DNA from: Streptomyces sp. H27-H5
GTDB lineage: Bacteria; Actinomycetota; Actinomycetes; Streptomycetales; Streptomycetaceae
DNA length: 64,000 nucleotides
Assembly (NCBI RefSeq): GCF_026627505.1
Contig: NZ_JAPNLK010000008.1
Coordinates: forward strand, 1-64,000
Direction of reading: 5' to 3'
Positions 30,545 through 38,718 of the stretch are shown here, one piece after another. Position 1 is the stretch's first letter. Each line of letters opens with the position of its first letter. A program made the translations under genes and the position numbers. Below the pieces are notes generated by a model that did no database searches, was not told where the DNA came from, and was given only the letters and a program-made list of their open reading frames with translations.

Positions 30545-32103
30545 GCGACCTCGACGCACAAGCCGCCCGTCTCGGTGTAGAACGGCGTCGCCACCAGCTC
30601 CGTCTCCGGGGCGTCGGGCGAGGCGGCGACGCGGACCGGCATCCGGGCCGTCGGGTCCACCTCGGCCGCCCGCTTCGGGCCGAGCCGCACCTCTCGGGAC
30701 ACTCCCTCGAAACTCACGGCGAGGTGGACCTCCCAGATGCCCGGCGGGAGCGGCCGGCCGATCGCGGTCTGCGCCAGGTTGATCCGGGCCGAGAAACGGC
30801 CCATCGCCCGCGCGTTGCCCTTGGCGTTGGTGAGGGTGTCGTCCCGCCGCGCGGTCACGGCGTACGTCTCCTGGGCGCCGGTGGTCCGCTCCCGCAGCAC
30901 CACGCGGGTGGCCCGCTCCTTCGTCGACAACTGCTCGAAGAACCCGTACCCGTCGAGCAGCAGCATCGCCCCGTCCCAGCGGAGCTTCTGCAACTCGTGA
31001 CTGACCGTCATGTCGTCGGTGATGTCGAAGAGTTCGTCCGGCAGGCCGACCTGCGGATCGCGGAAGAACGGCAGCCCGGTGTACACCCGGCCACCCTCCA
31101 CGGTCTTGCGGACGCCCGGCCGGTTCTTGTCCGCCTCGAAGGCGGCCATCGACCGGGCCTCGGCGATCCTGCCCTGCGCCAGCAGCGCGAACCGCACCGC
31201 GAGCGTGCGCGGCAGCAGCGCGAGCGCCCCCGCACGGGCCTGGGTCCGCAGCACCTCGGCCGCCGCCCACAGGGCCTGCTCGGCCTCCGTGGGATCCGTG
31301 GCGGACAACAGCGCGGCCGCGGTCGCCTTGCCGAGCTCCACCTCCAGGTGGCGGGAGTGCAGGCGGTCCCGGCGCGGCCCCTCCGGCACCTGGGCGTCGA
31401 CCAGCGCCAGCATCCGCGAGACCAGGGCCACCCGATCCGCGAGCCCCGCCGGGGAGGCGGGCGAGGCCCCCTTGACCACACAGGTCGCGTCGCCGACGAC
31501 GGAGACGTTGTCCGCCCCGATGAACGCGGCGGCGGTGAAGGCCTGGTCGTCGCCGATCAGCATGTCGGTGGGGAAGGCCAGCCCGCGCCGCTGGAGCATG
31601 CTGGTGCGGAACAGCTTGTCCGGGGTCAGCGACCAGTAGACGCGGGAGGCGTCCACGTCCGTGTAGGGCTGGTTCTTGCGGAACATCGACGTCGCGACGG
31701 TGTGCCGGCCCGAGCTCTCCAACTTGCCGAGCACCACGTCGGCCTCGTTGGTGTCCGCCGCCGTGACCATCCGTTCCAACGCGTCGGGCGCCAGCCGGTC
31801 GCAGGCCTCCAGGAAGATCACGTACCGTCCGCGCACCTGACTCAGCGCCCAGTTGCGGGCCGCCGCCGGGCTCTGCCCGTGGGTGACCAGGCCCATGCGC
31901 AGGAAGGGGTACTGGTGCGCGGCCCTGGCCAGGACGGATCCGCTGTCGTCCGTGGACCCGTCGTCGACGGCGATGATCTCCAGCCGGTCCGTGCCGATCG
32001 ACTGCCCGACGAGGGAGGCCAGACAGGCGTCGAGTTCGGCGGCCTGATCGCGGACCCGGACGGCGACCGTCACGTCGATGACGTTCACGACGGCTGTGTT
32101 CAT
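30514..32103 (-). CDS. Family 2 glycosyltransferase
   Basis: A 529-residue enzyme. The GT-A domain (about residues 8-230) has VDVTVAVRVRD-like strand 1 sequence, VDDGSTDDSG and the acceptor-side motif IGDDQAF. The C-terminal 250 residues form an extra domain seen in teichoic-type polymer glycosyltransferases, with beta-rich stretches. It should add a sugar to a wall polymer, using a nucleotide sugar in the cytosol. It is the last gene of the minus-strand cluster that starts with the TagF-like gene. The ATG is at 32103. Confidence 0.85.
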   Translation of the reverse strand: MNTAVVNVIDVTVAVRVRDQAAELDACLASLVGQSIGTDRLEIIAVDDGSTDDSGSVLARAAHQYPFLRMGLVTHGQSPAAARNWALSQVRGRYVIFLEACDRLAPDALERMVTAADTNEADVVLGKLESSGRHTVATSMFRKNQPYTDVDASRVYWSLTPDKLFRTSMLQRRGLAFPTDMLIGDDQAFTAAAFIGADNVSVVGDATCVVKGASPASPAGLADRVALVSRMLALVDAQVPEGPRRDRLHSRHLEVELGKATAAALLSATDPTEAEQALWAAAEVLRTQARAGALALLPRTLAVRFALLAQGRIAEARSMAAFEADKNRPGVRKTVEGGRVYTGLPFFRDPQVGLPDELFDITDDMTVSHELQKLRWDGAMLLLDGYGFFEQLSTKERATRVVLRERTTGAQETYAVTARRDDTLTNAKGNARAMGRFSARINLAQTAIGRPLPPGIWEVHLAVSFEGVSREVRLGPKRAAEVDPTARMPVRVAASPDAPETELVATPFYTETGGLCVEVAQRFPVPGRG

Positions 32104-32119
32104 GGTCGAGTGATCCTCT

Positions 32120-32932
32120 TCAGTTCTGCGGGGACCGCTGGGGCGCGGGCACGGGCCACGGCATCTCGCCGGTCAGTTCGGGCCACTGCCAGGGGCGGAA
32201 GGCGACGTCCGTCGTGTGTTCCGGGAACGCGCCCGGCGTGGCGGCGAGTTCGCCGACGAAGACGTTGACGTGCGAGGTCTGCTCGCCCGCCCCGGGGGTG
32301 CCCACCACGTACGCGAAGCGGTCGTACCCGACGAAGCCCGGGTCGGGCGTGTAGGTCACCCACCCGTCGTACGACAGCTGCGCGTCTCCGTGACCCGGCC
32401 GGGTCACGGAGACCGCCGCGGACCCCGCGGGCGCGCCCGACAGCACGTGCACCGCGCCGGGGGTGTTCGGCTCGGTCGCGATGCGCAGGCCGCGCGCGGC
32501 GGGCCGGCGCAACGGCAGGGCCTGAGTGTCGAGTCGGGCCGTACGGACCATCTTGCGTCCGGTCGCGTCCGGGACGCCCACCATGATCTGGGGACGGATC
32601 CGGGGGGCCTTGGCGTTCTCGGCGGCCCGCAGCTGCAGGACACCGGTACCGGTCTCACCCGCCTCCGCGCGCACCCGGAACCAGCGCTGCCGGGGGAAGT
32701 ACTCCAGCCCCTGGAGGCCGACGATCTCGCCGGCGGCGGTCAGCGGGGCCGCCAGGAGGTACGCGCAGCCGCGCGAGCCCGTCCGGTCCACCGCGACCGA
32801 GAGGCCGAACTGGACGACCTCGCCGGGGGCCACGCCGAGTCGCGGGTCCGCCGAGGAGTACAGGCCCGCGTAGGCGGCGCCCTGGGAGGGATCCGAGCCG
32901 AGGGCCCGGCCCCGGCCGAGGAGGTGGTTCAC
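32120..32932 (-). CDS. Hypothetical protein with a C-terminal cadherin/Ig-like domain
   Basis: A 270-residue protein of unknown function. The C-terminal 90 residues have the bacterial cadherin/Ig-like pattern (YTPDPGFVGYDRFAYVV then a V-rich last strand), found in proteins that bind surfaces or sugars. There is no visible signal peptide or helix. The GTG start overlaps the stop of the SGNH gene by 4 bases (GTGA), so the two are translated together and probably work on the same polymer. Confidence 0.65.
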   Translation of the reverse strand: MNHLLGRGRALGSDPSQGAAYAGLYSSADPRLGVAPGEVVQFGLSVAVDRTGSRGCAYLLAAPLTAAGEIVGLQGLEYFPRQRWFRVRAEAGETGTGVLQLRAAENAKAPRIRPQIMVGVPDATGRKMVRTARLDTQALPLRRPAARGLRIATEPNTPGAVHVLSGAPAGSAAVSVTRPGHGDAQLSYDGWVTYTPDPGFVGYDRFAYVVGTPGAGEQTSHVNVFVGELAATPGAFPEHTTDVAFRPWQWPELTGEMPWPVPAPQRSPQN

Positions 32933-33774
32933 GCGCCGGACTCCTTGTTCGCGGGGGCGCCGGCCGGGGCCCCCGGCATCTTCGACACACGGGTCTTGGT
33001 GCGGTGCCAGAAGGTCTCCTCGTCCAGCCAGCCCAGTTCCTCGTACGAGAAACGGGTCCGGTCGAGGTCACGGCCCCAGTGCGCGGGGATCACGCCCTGC
33101 TCCAGCATGCTGCGGGCGATGAAGCGCGCGCACTCGATCGCGCCCTCGGCCCGCAGGTGCACGTTGTCCCCGTCCAGCACGTGCTCCTGGAGGGGCTCGC
33201 CCGGCCGCAGGTAGGTGAAGACGGCCTTGGAGGCCTCCGGCCCGAGTTCCTCCCACCACTGGAGGCTCTGCTCGTACAGGTCGACGACCGGAACGTGCTC
33301 GTCCTCGGCCAACTGTCGCGCGGCGACCGGGTAGTCCCCGAGGAAGCGCGCGACGTTGCCGTGCCGGTCGATCCGCCGCCGCTCGTACGGCAGCAGGATC
33401 ACCGGGTGCGCACCGCGCTCGCGGGTCCCGTGGACGTACGCCGTCATGTGCTCCAGGAAGGTGGAGAACGGCTCGGTGTGCAGCCCGGGGTCCGGCTTCC
33501 AGTCCGTCTGCCCGAACCCGAAGAGCAGGTAGTCACCCGGCCGCATGGTGTCCAGGATCCACTGGAGCCGGCCGCGCTCCCGGAAGCTCTTGGAGCTGGC
33601 GCGCGCCCGGGAGCAGTTCACCACCTCCACCGCCTCGTGGAGGAACAGCGGCAGCGCCTGGGTCCAGCCCGCCATCGGCAGGAAGCTGAAGGGCCGGTCG
33701 ACCGCGTTCGAGCCGCCCGCCACGAAGATCCTCGGGCGGTGCTGCTCCTGGCCCGGTCCGGGTGCGTACGTCAC
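32929..33774 (-). CDS. SGNH/GDSL-type hydrolase
   Basis: A 281-residue esterase-like protein. Block I appears as FVAGGSNAV, with Ser in place of the usual GDS context. GFGQTDWKP fits block III (GxND-like), and DGDNVHLRAEG holds the catalytic Asp and His (DxxH). The pattern resembles rhamnogalacturonan acetylesterase-like SGNH proteins. It may add or remove acetyl groups on the wall polymer. It has no signal peptide, so it would act in the cytosol. The GTG at 33774 follows AGGGAG by 7 bases and lies 2 bases after the stop of the previous gene. Confidence 0.75.
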   Translation of the reverse strand: MTYAPGPGQEQHRPRIFVAGGSNAVDRPFSFLPMAGWTQALPLFLHEAVEVVNCSRARASSKSFRERGRLQWILDTMRPGDYLLFGFGQTDWKPDPGLHTEPFSTFLEHMTAYVHGTRERGAHPVILLPYERRRIDRHGNVARFLGDYPVAARQLAEDEHVPVVDLYEQSLQWWEELGPEASKAVFTYLRPGEPLQEHVLDGDNVHLRAEGAIECARFIARSMLEQGVIPAHWGRDLDRTRFSYEELGWLDEETFWHRTKTRVSKMPGAPAGAPANKESGA

Positions 33775-33776
33775 GC

Positions 33777-35282
33777 CTAGACTCCCTCGTCCCCGGCCGT
33801 CTGGACCAGGACCGCCGCCAGCGCCGCCTCGAAGGCCGACCGCTGCGCCGCGTTGGTCGTCGGGTCCTGCCGGCGCACGTCGACGACGTGTCCGGTCATC
33901 GTGGACAGCAGGACGTCCAGCGAGGTCAGCGCCACCGCCTCGGAGCTCAGCAGGGAACCGGTCGGCTCCTCGCCGAAGGCCTTGACGCGCATCGGGGTGG
34001 CGGTGCGCTCCGGGTTCACGCAGTTCACCCGGATGTGGTCCTCGGCCCACTCGTCGGCCAGCGCCTGCGTCAGGTTGACCATGGCGGCCTTCGCCGACGA
34101 GTACAGGCTGTAGTTCGCGCGGCCCCGGGTGTAGCTGCTGGAGGTGAACAGCAGCAGCTGCCCCTCGGTCTTGCCGAGGTACTTGTGGGCGGCCCGCGCG
34201 ATCTGCACGGGGGCCAGGTAGTTGACCTCCAGCGCCTGCCGGATCGTGTCGTCGTCCGTCTCGTCGAGGCGGCCGACCCGCAGCACGCCCGCGGTGTTCA
34301 CCACGTGGTCGATCCGGCCGGTCTGCGCGTACGCCTCGGCCAGCGCCGCCTCGACGTGGTCGGGGTTCTCCACGTGGGTGCCGGTGGTGGAACGCCCCAG
34401 GGCGAAGACCCGGGCGCCGAAGCTCTCGGCGATCCGCGCGATGTCGGCGCCGATCCCGTACGAGCCGCCGAACACCACCATCGTCTTGCCGGACAGCTGC
34501 TCGCGGTAGGCGGCCTCGTCGGCGTGCGCGGGTGCGGCGTGCGAGGCGAGCTGGAACAGCTTGTCGGCGATGAACACGTCGACCGGCTGGGTGACCTTCA
34601 TGTTGTACTCGTCGCCCGTGACCACGTGGACGGGTACGTCGGGCAGGTACTTGACGACCACGGAGCAGTCGTCGGTGGCCTGGAAGAACGGGTCGGCGGC
34701 CGCCCGCTCGTACGCGCTGCGGATCGTGGCCAGCCGGAAGCCCTGGGGGGTCTGGCCCCGGCGCAGCCGGGAGCGGTCCGGAACCTCGGTGATGAACTCG
34801 CCGTCGTCCCCGTGGGTGCGCGTCACGATCACGGTGTCGGACGACGGGATGGCCACGTCGACGGCCTGGTAGCGCTCCAGGGACTCGACGCACTCGCGGA
34901 CCACGCGCTGCGAGAGCAGCGGGCGCACGGCGTCGTGGAAGAGCAGGTTGACGTTCTCGTCGGCCTCACGTCCCTGCGAGGCGGCGGCGATGGCGATGCG
35001 AGTGGTCTCGCTCCGCGTCGACCCGCCGGCCAGCACCCGGGAGACCTTGGTCAGGCCCGCGTTCTCGACGATCCGGCGGGCCTCCTCCACGTGGTCGGGC
35101 GTCATGAGGAGGAGGACCTCGTCCACGTCGGCCGCGGACTCGAAGATGTGCAGCGTGTGCTCCAGGATCGGCTTTCCGGCGATCTTGAGCAGTTGCTTCG
35201 GTATCTCGAGCCCGATGCGTTGGCCGGTCCCCCCTGCGAGAACAACGGCGATGGTACGGCGGGGGGTGGTACTGGACGGCAC
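33777..35282 (-). CDS. Fused IspD-like cytidylyltransferase and SDR reductase (CDP-ribitol synthase type)
   Basis: A 501-residue bifunctional protein. Residues 10-240 are an IspD/TarI-like nucleotidyltransferase (VVLAGGTGQRIGLEIPKQLL, LFHDAVRPLL). Residues 265-501 are a short-chain dehydrogenase with the nucleotide motif GGSYGIG and catalytic Tyr394-Lys398 (YSSAK). The same fusion in Haemophilus Bcs1 reduces ribulose 5-phosphate and makes CDP-ribitol for a capsule, and TarI plus TarJ do so for teichoic acid. It is probably not the MEP-pathway IspD because of the fused reductase and its neighbours. The GTG at 35282 follows AAGGAG. The exact polyol is not proven. Confidence 0.88.
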   Translation of the reverse strand: MPSSTTPRRTIAVVLAGGTGQRIGLEIPKQLLKIAGKPILEHTLHIFESAADVDEVLLLMTPDHVEEARRIVENAGLTKVSRVLAGGSTRSETTRIAIAAASQGREADENVNLLFHDAVRPLLSQRVVRECVESLERYQAVDVAIPSSDTVIVTRTHGDDGEFITEVPDRSRLRRGQTPQGFRLATIRSAYERAAADPFFQATDDCSVVVKYLPDVPVHVVTGDEYNMKVTQPVDVFIADKLFQLASHAAPAHADEAAYREQLSGKTMVVFGGSYGIGADIARIAESFGARVFALGRSTTGTHVENPDHVEAALAEAYAQTGRIDHVVNTAGVLRVGRLDETDDDTIRQALEVNYLAPVQIARAAHKYLGKTEGQLLLFTSSSYTRGRANYSLYSSAKAAMVNLTQALADEWAEDHIRVNCVNPERTATPMRVKAFGEEPTGSLLSSEAVALTSLDVLLSTMTGHVVDVRRQDPTTNAAQRSAFEAALAAVLVQTAGDEGV

Positions 35283-35358
35283 GGTCTCCTTCTTCCTCTG
35301 GGCTGGGGATGGGGCCACGGCCGTGCGGGTGTGATGCGGCCGTGTAAGGGTGCGCCGG

Positions 35359-37353
35359 CTAGGCGGGGAAGGGCGCCGGCTCCGGGTACTCGATCGGGAA
35401 GTCGGCGACTCCACGTCGGTAGAGGTCGTTCGCGGCGTCGTTGAAGCGAACGACCGACGGCGGGTACTCCGCGCCGAGGAGGTACTCCTTGAGCTGCTCC
35501 CGGTAGGGGGCCATGTGGTCCTCGGCCGGGTTGAGCATCGCCTCGATCGCCTCGGACAGGCCGTTGCAGTCGGCGTCGAGCAGGTACGAGGCGTACGCCG
35601 TGCGCTGCTCGTTGCGGAACTCCTGGTCCGGCAGACCGTCGAGGTTGAAGATCGCGTACGGCTTGAGGGTGGCGACGAAGTCGGACACCACGCTCGACAT
35701 GTCGCCGATGAGCAGGTCGGAATGGTTGAAGCAGTCGTACAGCGCGGGGATCCGGCCGGTCACCACGTGGTGCGCGGCGTCGGGCATCGCGCTCCAGTAC
35801 AGGGCCCCGGCCTGGTTGCGGGTGCGCCGGATGCGGGCGGTCCGCTCCTCTTCGGTGAGGTCGGGGAACGGGGAACGGACACCGCGCTCGGAGAGGTCGG
35901 CGATGCGCTGGTCGAGGCGGGCCAGCTTCCGGCTGGCGGCCTTGGAGTCGCTCACGTTGCGGCCGAAGCGCCGGGCGTTGTCCTCCTCCAGGAGGGCGAT
36001 GACGCGTCGGTGCGCGGCGGCGGCCTGCGGCGAGCGGGAGCCGGTCAGCGGGTGCGGCTTGTAGATCACCCGGATGTCGAGCTCGTGGTCGAGCAGCGCC
36101 CGGATCAGCTTCTCGCCGGCCGGCAGCACCGAGGTGTAGCAGGCGTCGTCGGTCCAGCCCTCCCAGGTGGGGGCGTAGATGACGGTGGGCACGGGGTTGA
36201 CGGCCCGGCCCGTCCAGCGGTGCAGGGGCATCAGCTGGGGGCGGCCGACCTCGACGATCTGGTTGTGCGTCACCGCGTGCTTGATGCGCTCGTAGCGGTC
36301 GCGACCGGCCCGGCCGGCCACCCAGATCTCGTCGAAGACCTTGCTGACGCGGTTGCTGCTGGCGAGCTTGTCGCTGTCGCCGTGGCCGATGAAGACGTGC
36401 TTGACCTCGGCGCGCTGGAGCATGTGCACGTTCTTGCCCGCGTTGCCGGGGTAGAGGGCGACGCGGAGTTCGTGCATCTCGATGCGCGCGAGGTTGTCCG
36501 CCTTGGGCACGCAGATGACGGGAACCGACGTGGCGTCCAGGTACCGCAGGGTGGCCCGCTCGCGCAGCACGATGAGGGGGCGCAGCTCCAGGGCCTCCAG
36601 GGCCTCCAGCCACATGTTCACCTGGTACATGAAGTCTTTGGAGATGGCGGCGAAGGTGAAGTAGAGCGCCACCTGGGGACGGTATTCGGCCAGCTGGTGG
36701 TTCAGCTCGTCGATGGCCTCGTCGGTGGTCGGCAGCTTGAGCGCGTTGCGCGCGTCGGGCAGCAGCACCAGCAGGGACAGGTAGGCGAGGAAGACCGTGG
36801 TGATCATCCCGTACGTGACCCAGCGCCAGTTGTCGGTCGCGATGGTGGCGAGGGCCCCGGCCACCAGGGGGATGTCCAGGTGCAGCGTCTTGCGGACGTG
36901 CTTGTCCACCAGGAACGGGTGCGGCATGCGGCGGATGCCCAGCGCGTCCAGGTCCAGCCCGCGGGTGGTGAACGGCAGTTCGTTGCGCTGCTTGCGGACG
37001 TGCTTGAGGAGGGCGCCGTACGCGAGTTGCAGGATGAACAGGAGGAGCAGACCGATGGTCGTCATCTGCGCCACGAACGACTCGATGTCGGCGATGGCCC
37101 CGCACAGGCCCAGCAGCAGGAACTGCCGGATCAGGAAGCGCATGGTCAGGCCGAAACGCGAGTCGCGCAGCCGCTCCAGGGTGGTCGACTCGGTGCTGTG
37201 CAGCATCAGGTCGGCCGCGTAGCTGAGGGCCGCGCAGTAAGCGAACATCGGCAGGGAGACGGTCGCGACCGCCGCCATCATCCCGAGGAAGCTGAGGATG
37301 AGCCCGGCGCTGATCAGAACGCCGGTGACGGCGTGCAGTCGTTTGGGGCCCAT
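35359..37353 (-). CDS. CDP-glycerol/ribitol polyol-phosphate transferase (TagF/TagB-like) with membrane N-terminus
   Basis: A 664-residue protein. The first 235 or so residues hold several hydrophobic helices. The remaining 420 residues match the CDP-glycerol glycerophosphotransferase family (HVFIGHGDSDKLASSNRVSKVF, VIYAPTWEGW, CFNHSDLLIGDMSSVVSDF). It should join polyol phosphates from a CDP-activated donor, most simply the product of the next gene. It is the first gene of the five-gene minus-strand group and has a promoter at 37405-37432. The ATG at 37353 follows GGAGG by 9 bases. Confidence 0.88.
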   Translation of the reverse strand: MGPKRLHAVTGVLISAGLILSFLGMMAAVATVSLPMFAYCAALSYAADLMLHSTESTTLERLRDSRFGLTMRFLIRQFLLLGLCGAIADIESFVAQMTTIGLLLLFILQLAYGALLKHVRKQRNELPFTTRGLDLDALGIRRMPHPFLVDKHVRKTLHLDIPLVAGALATIATDNWRWVTYGMITTVFLAYLSLLVLLPDARNALKLPTTDEAIDELNHQLAEYRPQVALYFTFAAISKDFMYQVNMWLEALEALELRPLIVLRERATLRYLDATSVPVICVPKADNLARIEMHELRVALYPGNAGKNVHMLQRAEVKHVFIGHGDSDKLASSNRVSKVFDEIWVAGRAGRDRYERIKHAVTHNQIVEVGRPQLMPLHRWTGRAVNPVPTVIYAPTWEGWTDDACYTSVLPAGEKLIRALLDHELDIRVIYKPHPLTGSRSPQAAAAHRRVIALLEEDNARRFGRNVSDSKAASRKLARLDQRIADLSERGVRSPFPDLTEEERTARIRRTRNQAGALYWSAMPDAAHHVVTGRIPALYDCFNHSDLLIGDMSSVVSDFVATLKPYAIFNLDGLPDQEFRNEQRTAYASYLLDADCNGLSEAIEAMLNPAEDHMAPYREQLKEYLLGAEYPPSVVRFNDAANDLYRRGVADFPIEYPEPAPFPA

Positions 37354-37404
37354 CGTGGAAGGCCTCCCCGTGGAGGTGTTGAGTTTCGGCGGAAGTGTCG
37401 CAGT

Positions 37405-37432
37405 AGTATAAGCAGCCGTATGGACGAGTTAA
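37405..37432 (-). promoter_or_regulatory. Promoter of the glycopolymer operon
   Basis: On the minus strand TTAACT (37427-37432) and TATACT (37405-37410) are 16 bases apart, in a locally A/T-rich patch, about 52 bases before the TagF-like start. It is a good match to the vegetative -10 box and a fair match to the -35 box. Confidence 0.55.
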
Positions 37433-37513
37433 GAACGCGAGGTGACGCTCGGGCCAATGATTGGTGGCCCTTGTGGGTACACCTGTGGCCTTCGTCCCTC
37501 AAGGTCCGATTCT

Positions 37514-38566
37514 TCACCCCGTAAAGCGATACACCGTCAGCTCGCGCCGGTCCTCGGCCTTGATGGAAAAGCCCACGCACAATGCGGGACGGGAATCCGC
37601 GGAGCCGATCGCCATTCCCTCCGGTTCCCGGAAGGGAAGATCCGGCGCCACGGTCACCTTGTGCCGGCCCTGGGCCCGTCCCGTACGGATGTCGATCGCC
37701 GAGACGTGCGTGTTCCCGCCGGACTTCCGCGGATTGTTCCCGTCCTTGGCCGTGTACGGGCGGCCGGTGAGGATGTAGACGAAGTTCCCGTGCAGGGCGC
37801 AGCCCTGGAACCACTCCTCTTCCTTCACCTGGACACCGGCCCGCACGGAGTGCACGGGGTCGAAGCGCCCGGCGAGGAAGTCCGCCATCCGGTACACGGA
37901 CAGCCGGTGTTCCCCGTCGATCTCATGGCTCACCAGCACGCGACCGCCGGCCAGGTCGAGGGCGGGGGAGACGTCGGCCGCGCCCGGGACCGGATCGTAG
38001 TGCGGCACCCGCCGGTCGGACCCGTCGACCACGCCACCGTCGTCGAACAGCACGCGGGCGACCTGGGTCCCGTAGCCGCTGTCCGCGTCGGGCCTGCTCT
38101 CCACCCATATGTAGGTGTGCTTCCCGACGGGCTCGACACCGAAGGAAATTCCGTGCCCGAAGCCGCGGAGATACATGTGCCCGAGGGATATCCCCGTACT
38201 GCTCATCCTGGTCAGACACATATCGCCGGCGGTCTTTCGGTCGCCGGAAGTCAACGGCTCAGACTCGTCGTCCAGGCGTATGTCGCTCTGAATGGTCTGA
38301 AGGGTGTAGACCAAACCGTTGGCATCGTCGAAGGCGAACGACTGCGGACCCGTCGTATTGAATAGCGGCGTCGGTGCCAGCAGTTCGGCGCCCGTCCGCA
38401 TGTCGAAGTCGCCGGCCGTAGGCTGAGGGTCGGGTTCCTCCCGGGCGGGCTCGTCCGGTTCCGACGAGAGCGCCCACGTCAGGCCGCTCGCGGCCAACCC
38501 GGCGGCGACCGCGCCGCCGCCGAACATCAGGGTCCGGCGGCTGAAAAGTGTCGTGTCATCCGCCAT
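37514..38566 (-). CDS. Tat-exported TagC-like beta-propeller protein
   Basis: A 350-residue secreted protein with a twin-arginine signal (FSRRTLMFGGGAVAAGLAA, Arg10-Arg11) and no lipobox. The mature part is a propeller with QSFAFDDANGLVYTLQ, LGHMYLRGFGHGISFGVE and a late FREPEGMAIG motif. It resembles the propeller shared by B. subtilis TagC and phage P68 receptor-binding protein; this is recalled, not searched. It could bind or process a teichoic-type polymer outside the cell. The ATG at 38566 opens the Tat signal. The gene stops 81 bases upstream of the glycopolymer promoter, on the same strand. Confidence 0.72.
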   Translation of the reverse strand: MADDTTLFSRRTLMFGGGAVAAGLAASGLTWALSSEPDEPAREEPDPQPTAGDFDMRTGAELLAPTPLFNTTGPQSFAFDDANGLVYTLQTIQSDIRLDDESEPLTSGDRKTAGDMCLTRMSSTGISLGHMYLRGFGHGISFGVEPVGKHTYIWVESRPDADSGYGTQVARVLFDDGGVVDGSDRRVPHYDPVPGAADVSPALDLAGGRVLVSHEIDGEHRLSVYRMADFLAGRFDPVHSVRAGVQVKEEEWFQGCALHGNFVYILTGRPYTAKDGNNPRKSGGNTHVSAIDIRTGRAQGRHKVTVAPDLPFREPEGMAIGSADSRPALCVGFSIKAEDRRELTVYRFTG

Positions 38567-38660
38567 GCAGACATTCTGCCGGCCCTCGTGCGGGCCGACG
38601 TCGCCGCCCCCGCGCAAGACCCCGCGCGACCCCGCCAACGGCGGAGTCGGCGGAAACGGC

Positions 38661-38693
38661 GGACGCCCGCCCCCTCTCGGGGGACGGGCGTCC
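38661..38693 (-). terminator. Terminator of fadAB
   Basis: GGACGCCCGCCCCC and GGGGGACGGGCGTCC pair with a single 1-base bulge around a TCTC loop, 25 bases after the fadB stop on the minus strand. Confidence 0.8.
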
Positions 38694-38718
38694 GTCATGC
38701 GCGTCGGGGACGCGACGG

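Noticed and set aside
33777..35282. Calling the nucleotidyltransferase-SDR protein the MEP-pathway IspD, given dxs in the same window
   Set aside because: The fused reductase and the TagF-like, SGNH and glycosyltransferase neighbours fit CDP-polyol synthesis better, and dxs is in a separate unit 8 kb away.
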